Assembly: GCF_030209445.1 (NCBI RefSeq)
Contig: NZ_JARVSD010000027.1
Coordinates: 1-46,438 of the forward strand
Direction of reading: 5' to 3'
DNA from: Promicromonospora sp. MEB111
GTDB taxonomy: Bacteria; Actinomycetota; Actinomycetes; Actinomycetales; Cellulomonadaceae
DNA length: 46,438 bases
Shown: in pieces, positions 15,987-23,265 of the stretch
Layout of the letters: every line of letters starts with the position of its first letter
Numbering within the stretch: position 1 is the stretch's first letter
Translations under genes and position numbers: made by a program
Notes under the pieces: model-generated
Databases searched by the model: none
Told to the model about the DNA's origin: nothing
Seen by the model: the letters and a program-made list of their open reading frames with translations, nothing else

Positions 15987-17603
15987 ATGCAGCGCACCGC
16001 CCTCACCGCCCGGCGCCGCGAGCGCGAGCTCGACGAGCTCGCCTCCGAGCCGGTGGACCTGCTCGTGGTCGGCGGCGGGGTGACCGGCGCCGGCGTGGCG
16101 CTGGACGCCGCGGCGCGCGGCCTGTCGGTCGCCCTCGTCGAGGCGCGGGACCTGGCGTGGGGCACCTCCCGGTGGAGCTCCAAGCTGGCGCACGGAGGCC
16201 TGCGGTACCTGGCCACGGGCGACGTCGGCGTGGCCCGCGAGAGCGCGCGCGAACGGCACGTGCTGATGACCCGCACCGCGCCGCACCTGGTCCGGGCGCT
16301 GCCGCAGGTGCTGCCGCTCACCCAGGGCGTGGGGCCGCGGCAGGGCCTCACGGCGGGCATCGGGTTCGGGCTGGGCGACCTGCTGCGGCGCGACGCCGGG
16401 ACGTCGTCGGACGTGCTGCCCGCGCCGCGCCTGGCCCGGCCGGGCGAGGCCGCCCGGCTCGTGCCGGCGGTCGCGCGCGAGCACCTGCACGGGGCGTGGG
16501 TGGCGCACGACGGCCAGCTCGTCGACGACGCGCGGCTCGTCGTCGCCCTGGCGCGCACTGCCGCCGGGCGCGGGGCGCGGATCCTGACGCGCGTCCGGGC
16601 CACGGAGCTGCACGGGGACGGCGCGACCCTCCAGGACACGCTGACCGGCGCCGGTCTGCGGGTGCGGGCCCGCGTCGTCGTGAACGCCACGGGCGTGTGG
16701 GCCGGGACCGTGGACCCGTCGGTGCGCCTGCGGCCGAGCCGCGGCACGCACGTCGTGGTGCCCGCCGCGCGGCTGGGCGACCCGGCGGGCGCCCTCATGG
16801 TGCCGGTGCCCGGGTCCGCCTCCCGGTTCGTGTTCGCGCTGCCGGCCCAGCTCGGGCGCGTGATCATCGGCCTCACCGACGAGGAGGCCCCCGGCCCCGT
16901 CCCGGACGTGCCCGTGCCCACACGGCCCGAGATCGACTTCCTGCTGGCCACGGTCTCCCGCGTGCTGGACCACCCCCTGCTGCCCGACGACGTCGTGGGC
17001 GCCTTCGCCGGGCTGCGGCCCCTCGTGGACTCCGCCGGGCCGGGCGACGGCCCGGGGCTCGGCTCGTCCGACGTCTCCCGCAGGCACCTCGTGGCGGTCT
17101 CCTCCGCGACGGGCGCGGTGAACGTGCTGGGCGGCAAGCTGACGACCTACCGGACCATGGCCGAGGACGCCGTCGACCTGGCCGTCAAGCACGCCGGGCT
17201 CACCGCGGGGCCGTGCTGGACGGCGGACCTGCCCCTGGTCGGCGCGCCGCCGCGGGCGGTGCCGCCGGCCGATGCCCTGGCGCGGGCGGGGGCGCGGGCC
17301 ACGCAGGTCGCGCCCCCGCCCCTCGCCCCCGCCCTCGTCGCGCGCTACGGCGCCGAGGCCCCCGACGTGCTGGCCGCCGCCGCGCTGCCGGGCGCGTCGG
17401 ACGTCGTCGGGCAGGGCATCCCGGGCACCGGGCACCTGGACGTCACGCGCGCCGAGATCGAGTGGGCGGTCACCCACGAGGGCGCGCTCGACGCGGACGA
17501 CGTGCTGGACCGTCGGACCCGGATCGGGCTGGTGCCGGCGGACCGGGCCGCGGTGGGCGACGTCGTCGGGGAGCTGGTCGAGGACGCGCTGAAGCGGATC
17601 TGA
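15987..17603 (+). CDS. glpD: Glycerol-3-phosphate dehydrogenase (FAD)
   Basis: 538 aa, ATG preceded by AGGGAGCAG. The FAD Rossmann motif VVGGGVTGAGVALDAAARG (28-46) is followed by the GlpD signature WGTSRWSSKLAHGGLRYL. Further blocks are GLRPLVDS, LGGKLTTYRTMAEDAVD and the C-terminal helical domain with TRAEIEWAVTHEGALDADDVLDRRTRIGL. It oxidises sn-glycerol-3-phosphate to dihydroxyacetone phosphate at the membrane and feeds electrons to menaquinone. No glpF/glpK is adjacent; instead it follows the TetR gene opposite an AGPS-like flavoprotein and a lipid kinase, suggesting a role in lipid-head-group supply as well as glycerol catabolism. Confidence 0.94.
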   Translation: MQRTALTARRRERELDELASEPVDLLVVGGGVTGAGVALDAAARGLSVALVEARDLAWGTSRWSSKLAHGGLRYLATGDVGVARESARERHVLMTRTAPHLVRALPQVLPLTQGVGPRQGLTAGIGFGLGDLLRRDAGTSSDVLPAPRLARPGEAARLVPAVAREHLHGAWVAHDGQLVDDARLVVALARTAAGRGARILTRVRATELHGDGATLQDTLTGAGLRVRARVVVNATGVWAGTVDPSVRLRPSRGTHVVVPAARLGDPAGALMVPVPGSASRFVFALPAQLGRVIIGLTDEEAPGPVPDVPVPTRPEIDFLLATVSRVLDHPLLPDDVVGAFAGLRPLVDSAGPGDGPGLGSSDVSRRHLVAVSSATGAVNVLGGKLTTYRTMAEDAVDLAVKHAGLTAGPCWTADLPLVGAPPRAVPPADALARAGARATQVAPPPLAPALVARYGAEAPDVLAAAALPGASDVVGQGIPGTGHLDVTRAEIEWAVTHEGALDADDVLDRRTRIGLVPADRAAVGDVVGELVEDALKRI

Positions 17604-17647
17604 GCCGCCCCGCCGCGAAGGCGCGGCCCCGACCGACAGGCGCGGTC

Positions 17648-18439
17648 CTAGGCCGGGGGCGCGGGCGCACCCGGCGGCGCGGGCGCGGGTTCTCGTTCCC
17701 GGCGCGGGGCGCGCAGCACGGAGAGCGCCACCATGCAGGCGATGAACCCGAGCAGCCAGCCGCCCGGGATGTCGCTCAGCCAGTGGTAGTCCAGCCAGGA
17801 CATGAGGGCGCCCGCGATCATCACGATCACGGCGACCACGGGGATCATCTTGCGCAGCCGGGACACGCTCGGATACAGGCCGTTCTGGGTGAACAGCAGG
17901 CACAGGATGAAGAAGCCGGTGAAGAACGTGTTCGCCGCGTGCCCCGACGGGAACGCCTGGCCACCGGCGTGCAGCACGTCCATGTTGTGGTGGGGGCCGG
18001 TCCGCCCCAGGCCGAACTTGGTGCCGTAGCCGATCAGCGCGATGGTCGCGAGGCCCGCCACCACGGCGAGCACCGGGCGGCGCGTGCCGATCTCCCGGAG
18101 CGAGCCCGGGCCGCCCTGCTTGCGGGCCACGTACAGGGCCGTGCCGCCCACCATCGGGATGGTGAACATGCGCTCGCCCGTGATGCTCGCGACGATGTCG
18201 AGGAAGATCTTCTCCCAGCCCACGGGGTGGTGGGAGTCCACGTAGTAGTGGAACTGCCAGTCCCAGGCGATGAACGGCCCGCGGACGACGACCTGCCAGA
18301 TGCAGAGGGCGAAGACCAGCACGGCGATGACGGCGGCGACCACGGAGCTGCGCCAGGTCGGACGGGTCGACGGGTCGAGCAGAGCCCCTGTCGTGTGTGA
18401 CTCCACTCGGGTAACACCCCTGCCCTCTGATTGCGCCAT
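17648..18439 (-). CDS. PAP2-family membrane phosphatase
   Basis: 263 aa with about six hydrophobic segments (roughly 32-53, 88-105, 123-145, 165-186, 197-216, 225-245) and a Pro/Ala-rich cytoplasmic tail. KFGLGRTGPHH, AFPSGHAANTFFTGF and SWLDYHWLSDIPGG are the three PAP2 active-site motifs, with PSGH and the final His-Asp intact and the usual Arg of SRxxxxxH replaced by Trp. The family dephosphorylates phosphatidate, undecaprenyl or other isoprenyl pyrophosphates on the outer membrane face. It is convergent with glpD and close to the lipid-kinase operon, consistent with phosphatidate or diacylglycerol turnover. The ATG at 18439 sits 7 nt after TAGGAT. Confidence 0.88.
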   Translation of the reverse strand: MAQSEGRGVTRVESHTTGALLDPSTRPTWRSSVVAAVIAVLVFALCIWQVVVRGPFIAWDWQFHYYVDSHHPVGWEKIFLDIVASITGERMFTIPMVGGTALYVARKQGGPGSLREIGTRRPVLAVVAGLATIALIGYGTKFGLGRTGPHHNMDVLHAGGQAFPSGHAANTFFTGFFILCLLFTQNGLYPSVSRLRKMIPVVAVIVMIAGALMSWLDYHWLSDIPGGWLLGFIACMVALSVLRAPRREREPAPAPPGAPAPPA

Positions 18440-18446
18440 CGAGCCG

Positions 18447-18452
18447 ATCCTA
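18447..18452 (-). promoter_or_regulatory. -10 box TAGGAT, leaderless promoter of the PAP2 gene
   Basis: The minus strand reads TAGGAT-CGGCTCG-ATG with a 7-nt gap, so transcription should start at or next to the start codon. The rest of the 18440-18698 gap holds GGTCAC/GTGACC arms (18522-18527/18540-18545) and one hairpin, with no gene. Confidence 0.5.
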
Positions 18453-18556
18453 CGGGTTTCGGGGTGAATGTTCGGTGCCGGATACGTGTCCGGCAGGGGC
18501 TCCGGGTAACGATCCCGGCACGGTCACACCGACCCAGGGGTGACCGTATACCGTCC

Positions 18557-18577
18557 GCCTGGGACAGCGTCCCAGGC
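18557..18577. terminator. Hairpin downstream of the LacI gene
   Basis: GCCTGGGAC-AGC-GTCCCAGGC is a perfect 9-bp stem with a 3-nt loop and no T-run. It lies about 120 nt past the LacI stop in the 259-bp gap before the PAP2 gene. Termination of the minus-strand LacI message is likely but unproven. Confidence 0.4.
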
Positions 18578-18698
18578 CAGGCGCACGCGGCCCGACGACG
18601 CCGGCCCGCCGGGGCCCGTCACGACCGCTCGTCCCGCCGCGTCGCGGACACGACGGACGTGCTCAGCGTCACCTCGACGTTCACCCGCCGGCGCCGGC

Positions 18699-19727
18699 TC
18701 ACGCCCGCGGCGGCGCCGTGCTCTCGCGGATCTTGAGCTCCACCGGGACCACCTCGTGCAGGTCGGCATCCTCGCCGTGACCGTCGGCACCACCCGCACC
18801 GGCCCGGACCTCGCTCACCAGCCGGGCCACCAGGCGCCGGCCGATCTCGCCGAAGTCCTGCACCACCGTCGTCAGCGGCGGCCAGAGGTACTCGGCCAGC
18901 AGGATGCCGTCGAACCCCACCACGGACACGTCGCCCGGCACCGAGCGGCCGGCCTCGTGCAGCGCGCGGAGCACGCCCGCGGCCATCTCGTCGTTGGCGC
19001 AGAACACCGCGGTGACCCCGGGGTCCGCGGCGAGGCGGCGTCCGGCGTCGTACCCGGAACCCGCCGTCCAGTCCCCCGGCACCACCTCGGGGACGGGGCG
19101 GCCGGCCGCGACGAGCGTGGCGCGCCAGGACTCCTCACGGAGCTGCGCGGGAGCCGACCCGGCCGGCCCGCGCACGTGGTGCACCGTGCGGTGCCCCAGG
19201 TCCAGGAGGTGCTGGGTGGCCTGCCGGGCGCCGTCGACCTGGTCCGCGCCGACGGCGGGGTGGTGGCCCACGAACCGCGAGTCCGACACCACCACGGGCA
19301 GCCGGGACGGCAGCGCGAGCCGGTCAGGAGTGACGGTCTCGGCCCGGACGATCACCAGCCCGTCGATGGCCTGGTGGGAGAGCCGGGTCGCCGCGGCGGA
19401 GACGACGTCGGACGACGGGTTCTCGACGTCGATCAGCGTGACCGTGTAGCCCTCGTTGCGCGCCGCCTCGACCACCGCCTCGATGGTGCGCGACTCGCCG
19501 GTCCGGGCGAGCCCGTGCGCGATCATGCCGATGGTCCGGAAGCTCCCGTACCGCAGCGCCCGGGCCGCGGTGTTCGGGGCGTAGCCGAGCTGCGCCATCG
19601 CGGCGAGCACCTTGTCCCGCGTCGCGGGACGCACGTTGTCGAGCCCCATCGACACCCGGGACACGGTCTGGGTCGACACTCCCGCCAGCACCGCGACATC
19701 GCCCAGGGACGGACCTCTGCCCTCCAC
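18699..19727 (-). CDS. LacI-family transcriptional regulator
   Basis: 342 aa. The N-terminal helix-turn-helix SLGDVAVLAGVSTQTVSRVS and hinge helix AARALRYG are standard LacI. The periplasmic-binding-like ligand domain includes VAVFCANDEMAAGVLRAL-type and VSVVGFDGILLAEYLWPPLTTV blocks near the C-terminus. The GTG at 19727 is chosen because GAGGAGG lies 8 nt upstream; an upstream start would add 16 residues with no similarity. It is divergent from a sugar ABC importer and beta-galactosidase, so the effector is probably galactose, a beta-galactoside or an oligosaccharide of these. Repression by the 19813 palindrome is inferred. Confidence 0.9.
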   Translation of the reverse strand: MEGRGPSLGDVAVLAGVSTQTVSRVSMGLDNVRPATRDKVLAAMAQLGYAPNTAARALRYGSFRTIGMIAHGLARTGESRTIEAVVEAARNEGYTVTLIDVENPSSDVVSAAATRLSHQAIDGLVIVRAETVTPDRLALPSRLPVVVSDSRFVGHHPAVGADQVDGARQATQHLLDLGHRTVHHVRGPAGSAPAQLREESWRATLVAAGRPVPEVVPGDWTAGSGYDAGRRLAADPGVTAVFCANDEMAAGVLRALHEAGRSVPGDVSVVGFDGILLAEYLWPPLTTVVQDFGEIGRRLVARLVSEVRAGAGGADGHGEDADLHEVVPVELKIRESTAPPRA

Positions 19728-19768
19728 GGCATCCACCTCCTCGTGATGTGCCTCGCACCGGTGTGCGC

Positions 19769-19826
19769 TTGACACCTCCGGTAACTCACGAGCACCCTAG
19801 TCCGCGTCACCATGTTTACGTCAACA
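19769..19826 (+). promoter_or_regulatory. Importer promoter (TTGACA) and LacI-type operator
   Basis: TTGACA at 19769-19774 is a perfect -35 on the plus strand; no good -10 follows at 17 nt (the best nearby is CACCCT). TGTTTACGTCAACA at 19813-19826 is a 14-bp palindrome, 12 of 14 symmetric, centred on ACGT, like operators of LacI/CcpA-type regulators. Its position downstream of the promoter and before the first permease fits repression by roadblock or at initiation. Confidence 0.6.
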
Positions 19827-19866
19827 CGACGACATGCTGACCTCACTCGTGAAGGAGCGACTTCCC

Positions 19867-20784
19867 TTGACCACGCTCGCATCGCCGCCGGCCGTGCCCA
19901 AGACCCTGGGGCGTGCACGACGCCGCTCCCGCTGGACCGGATGGGGGTTCGTCGGACCCTTCATGGCCGTGTTCGCCCTGGTCTTCCTCGCGCCGATCGT
20001 CTACTCGCTCTGGTTGAGCCTGTTCCAGACGCAGCTCGTGGGCGGCACGTCGTTCGTAGGATTCGACAACTACGCCCGGGTGCTCAGCGACCCGCAGTTC
20101 TGGGACGGCGCCGGCCGCGTGACGCTGTTCCTGCTGGTCCAGGTACCGGTGATGCTCGGCATCTCGCTGCTGGTCGCCCTCGCGATCGACAGCGGCCGCC
20201 TGTACGGGCGCGACTTCTTCCGCCTGACGATCTTCCTGCCGTACGCCGTGCCCGGCGTCGTCGCCGCCCTGATGTGGGGCTTCATGTACGGCGAGCGGTT
20301 CGGCCTGGTCGGCAACATCAACGACCTGTTCGGCACGAGCATCCCCGACCCGCTGGCGTCCGCACTGGTGCTCCCCGCGATCGGCAACATCGTGACCTGG
20401 GAGTTCGTCGGCTACAACATGCTGATCTTCTACTCGGCGCTGCGCGTGGTCCCCGCCTCGCTGTACGAGGCCGCGGAGATCGACGGCGCCGGCCCGTGGC
20501 GGGTGATCTCGGCGATCAAGCTGCCCGCGATCCGCGGCGCCCTGGTGGTCGCGACGATCTTCTCGATCATCGGCTCGTTCCAGCTCTTCAACGAGCCGAG
20601 CATCCTGCAGCCGCTGTCGCCCAACTACATCTCGACGCACTACACCCCGAACCTGTACGCCTACTCGCTGTCCTTCTCCGGCCAGCAGTACAACTACTCG
20701 GCCACGGTGGCGATCATCATGGGCGTGCTCACGATGCTCGTGGCCTACGTGGTGCAGCTGCGCGGCATGCGCAAGGAGGCCTGA
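19867..20784 (+). CDS. ABC sugar transporter permease (MalF/LacF type)
   Basis: 305 aa from a TTG start; an ATG at 19834 would add 11 residues. TTG is favoured because GAAGGAG lies 9 nt before it. The protein has six membrane helices, and the cytoplasmic loop YEAAEIDGAGPWRVISAIKLP is the EAA motif that docks the ATPase. It forms a heterodimeric channel with the next permease, importing a carbohydrate delivered by the lipoprotein at 21804. No ATPase gene is present, so a shared MsiK-type ATPase encoded elsewhere is likely, as is common in actinobacteria. It is the first gene of the importer unit behind the LacI operator. Confidence 0.9.
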   Translation: MTTLASPPAVPKTLGRARRRSRWTGWGFVGPFMAVFALVFLAPIVYSLWLSLFQTQLVGGTSFVGFDNYARVLSDPQFWDGAGRVTLFLLVQVPVMLGISLLVALAIDSGRLYGRDFFRLTIFLPYAVPGVVAALMWGFMYGERFGLVGNINDLFGTSIPDPLASALVLPAIGNIVTWEFVGYNMLIFYSALRVVPASLYEAAEIDGAGPWRVISAIKLPAIRGALVVATIFSIIGSFQLFNEPSILQPLSPNYISTHYTPNLYAYSLSFSGQQYNYSATVAIIMGVLTMLVAYVVQLRGMRKEA

Positions 20785-20787
20785 GCC

Positions 20788-21717
20788 ATGACGAACGTCC
20801 TGATGACCGCGCCCACCGTGCGCCCCCGCAAGTCCCCTCCGCGCCTGCGCAACAACCGCCGCACCTCGCACGCCCGGCCCACGCGCAGCGTCCTGCTGAC
20901 GGTGCTGACCGCCCTGATCGGCCTGTACGCGCTGATCCCGCTGGTGTGGCTGCTGATCAACGCGACCAAGACGCAGCCCGACCTGTTCAGCTCGTTCGGC
21001 CTGTGGTTCAGCGGCGACTTCGCCCTGTGGGACAACATCACCGGCGTCCTGACCTACGACGGCGGCGTCTTCGGGCGCTGGTTCCTCAACACGCTGCTCT
21101 ACGTGGTGGTCGGTGCGGGCGGTGCCACGCTGCTGGCCCTGCTCGGGGGCTACGGCCTGGCCAAGTTCGACTTCCCCGGCAAGCGCGCCGTGTTCGCCGT
21201 CGTCATCGGCGCCGTGGCCGTGCCCGGCACCGCCCTGGCGGTGCCCACGTTCCTCATGTTCGCCAACCTCGGCCTGACCAACACGCCCTGGTCGGTGATC
21301 ATCCCGTCGCTCATCTCGCCGTTCGGGCTCTACCTCATGTGGACCTTCGCGGCCGACGCCGTGCCCGACGAGATCATGGAGGCCGCCCGGATCGACGGCG
21401 CCAGCGAGGCCCGCACCTTCTTCCAGGTGTGCCTGCCGATGATGGCCCCCGGCATCGTCACGGTGCTGCTGTTCACCGTGGTGGCGACGTGGAACAACTA
21501 CTTCCTGCCGCTGATCATGCTGCGCGACCCGGACTGGTACCCGCTGACGCTGGGCCTGAACGCGTGGAACGCCCAGGCGACGACGGCGGGCGGCGAGGCC
21601 ATCTTCAACCTCGTCATCGCCGGCTCGCTCCTGACGATCCTGCCGCTGATCGTGGCCTTCCTGCTCCTGCAGCGCTACTGGCAGTCGGGTCTGGCCGCCG
21701 GCAGCGTCAAGGAGTGA
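20788..21717 (+). CDS. ABC sugar transporter permease (MalG/LacG type)
   Basis: 309 aa, starting 4 nt after the previous stop. A basic cytoplasmic N-terminus of about 30 residues is followed by six membrane helices. MEAARIDGASEARTFFQVCLP is the EAA loop, and the closing LLLQRYWQSGLAAGSVKE is the usual MalG-type C-terminus. It pairs with the upstream permease. The stop is followed 3 nt later by a strong hairpin, which separates the membrane components from the binding-protein gene. Confidence 0.92.
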   Translation: MTNVLMTAPTVRPRKSPPRLRNNRRTSHARPTRSVLLTVLTALIGLYALIPLVWLLINATKTQPDLFSSFGLWFSGDFALWDNITGVLTYDGGVFGRWFLNTLLYVVVGAGGATLLALLGGYGLAKFDFPGKRAVFAVVIGAVAVPGTALAVPTFLMFANLGLTNTPWSVIIPSLISPFGLYLMWTFAADAVPDEIMEAARIDGASEARTFFQVCLPMMAPGIVTVLLFTVVATWNNYFLPLIMLRDPDWYPLTLGLNAWNAQATTAGGEAIFNLVIAGSLLTILPLIVAFLLLQRYWQSGLAAGSVKE

Positions 21718-21720
21718 CCC

Positions 21721-21748
21721 GAGCCGGGCGGCTCGTGCCGCCCGGCTC
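21721..21748 (+). terminator. 11-bp hairpin between permease and binding-protein genes
   Basis: GAGCCGGGCGG-CTCGTG-CCGCCCGGCTC starts 3 nt after the permease stop. It has a perfect 11-bp stem and no T-run. It may partially terminate, or protect the ends of processed transcripts so that the binding protein is expressed differently from the permeases. Confidence 0.55.
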
Positions 21749-21803
21749 CCCAGAGCCTTCCCCCCAGACAGATCCGACTGACGATGAAGTGAGAGGAACC
21801 ACC

Positions 21804-23144
21804 ATGACCATCCGCCACCACCGCGCCCTGGGCGTGCTCGCCGCGGCGAGCGCCCTGGCGCTCACCCTGACCGCGTGCGGTTCAGGGTCCGACGGCGGCG
21901 ACGCCGCGGAGACCGTCTCCCCCGAGGACGTCTCCGCGGCCCTCGAGGAGGGCGGCGACCTGCTGGTCTGGGCCTGGGAGCCCACGCTGGACCAGGTCGT
22001 CAAGGACTTCGAGGCCGAGTACCCCAACGTGAACGTCGAGCTGGCGAACGTCGGTACCGGCAACGACCACTACGTGGCCCTGCAGAACGCGATCAGCGCG
22101 GGCTCGGGCGTGCCCGACGTCGCGCAGATGGAGTACTACGCCCTGCCGCAGTTCTCCATCGGCGAGTCGCTGGCCGACCTCGCGCCGTACGGTGCGAGCG
22201 AGCTCGACGGCACCTACTCCCCCGGCCCGTGGGGCGCCGTGACCAGCGGTGACGCCGTGTACGGCCTGCCGATGGACTCCGGCCCGATGGCCCTGTTCTA
22301 CAACGCGAAGACGTTCGAGAAGGCCGGCGTCGAGGTGCCGGCGACGTGGGACGAGTTCGTCGACGCCGCCAAGAAGCTCCACGAGTCCGACCCGAACACG
22401 TACATCACCGCGGACAACGGCGACGCCGGCTTCGCGACGTCGATGATCTGGCAGGCCGGCGGCCACCCCTTCGCGGTGGACGGCACGGACGTGACCGTGG
22501 ACCTGGCCGACGAGGGCTCGACCAAGTTCGCCGAGATGTGGCAGCAGCTGCTCGACGACGACCTCGTCGCCGACGTGCCGGCCTGGTCCGACGAGTGGTT
22601 CCAGGGCCTGGGCAGCGGCGAGATCGCGGCCCTGGTGACGGGCGCCTGGATGCCCGCGAACCTGGAGTCCGGCGCCGCCCCGGCGTCCGGCGACTGGCGC
22701 GTCGCGCCCATGCCGCAGTGGACGGCGGGCGCCACCGAGACCGCCGAGAACGGCGGCTCCGCGCTGTCGATCACCCAGGCGAGCGAGAAGAAGGCGCTGG
22801 CCTACGGGTTCCTCCAGTACGCGAACGCCGGTGACGGCGTCGCCACCCGCCTGGAGGGCGGCAACTTCCCGGCGACGCTCGCCGACCTCACCGACGAGAA
22901 GTTCCTCGCCGAGGAGTCCGAGTACTTCGGCGGGCAGAAGATCAACGAGGTGCTCTCGGCGTCGGCCACCGGCGTCGTCCCCGGCTGGCAGTACCTGCCC
23001 TACCAGGTCTACGCCAACAGCATCTTCCCCGACACCGTGGGCCAGGCCTACACGGGCTCGACGCCGCTGACCGACGGCCTGGGCGCCTGGCAGGAGTCGA
23101 TCGTCAAGTACGGCAACGAGCAGGGCTTCACCGTCTCCGAGTGA
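21804..23144 (+). CDS. Extracellular sugar-binding lipoprotein (ABC importer)
   Basis: 446 aa, with GAGAGGA before the ATG. The signal peptide has a lipobox LTAC with Cys25 as the lipidation site, so it is anchored to the outer face of the membrane. The mature protein is a family-1 solute-binding protein: DLLVWAWEPTLDQVVKDFEAEYP, VPDVAQMEYYALPQF, YGLPMDSGPMALFYNAKTFEKAGV and a C-terminal NGGSALSIT block. The ligand is probably a beta-galactoside or galacto-oligosaccharide, inferred from the adjoining GH35 gene. Placing the binding protein after the permeases is less usual, and hairpins on both sides suggest separate control of its level. Confidence 0.92.
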   Translation: MTIRHHRALGVLAAASALALTLTACGSGSDGGDAAETVSPEDVSAALEEGGDLLVWAWEPTLDQVVKDFEAEYPNVNVELANVGTGNDHYVALQNAISAGSGVPDVAQMEYYALPQFSIGESLADLAPYGASELDGTYSPGPWGAVTSGDAVYGLPMDSGPMALFYNAKTFEKAGVEVPATWDEFVDAAKKLHESDPNTYITADNGDAGFATSMIWQAGGHPFAVDGTDVTVDLADEGSTKFAEMWQQLLDDDLVADVPAWSDEWFQGLGSGEIAALVTGAWMPANLESGAAPASGDWRVAPMPQWTAGATETAENGGSALSITQASEKKALAYGFLQYANAGDGVATRLEGGNFPATLADLTDEKFLAEESEYFGGQKINEVLSASATGVVPGWQYLPYQVYANSIFPDTVGQAYTGSTPLTDGLGAWQESIVKYGNEQGFTVSE

Positions 23145-23162
23145 GCCGCGGCTGAGCTGACC

Positions 23163-23198
23163 GGACGACGGCGGGGGGCCTTCCCCCCGCCGTCGTCC
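23163..23198 (+). terminator. Very strong 16-bp hairpin after the binding-protein gene
   Basis: A perfect 16-bp GC stem (23163-23178/23183-23198) with a CCTT loop begins 18 nt after the binding-protein stop. There is no T-run. It is the strongest hairpin in the window and should end most transcripts or stabilise the 3' end, limiting read-through into the beta-galactosidase gene 67 nt further on. Confidence 0.75.
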
Positions 23199-23265
23199 CG
23201 TGTCCCCACCCAACCCCCACGCCTCGTGCCTCTGCCGCACGACCGCACCCCCCGAGGAACCACAC

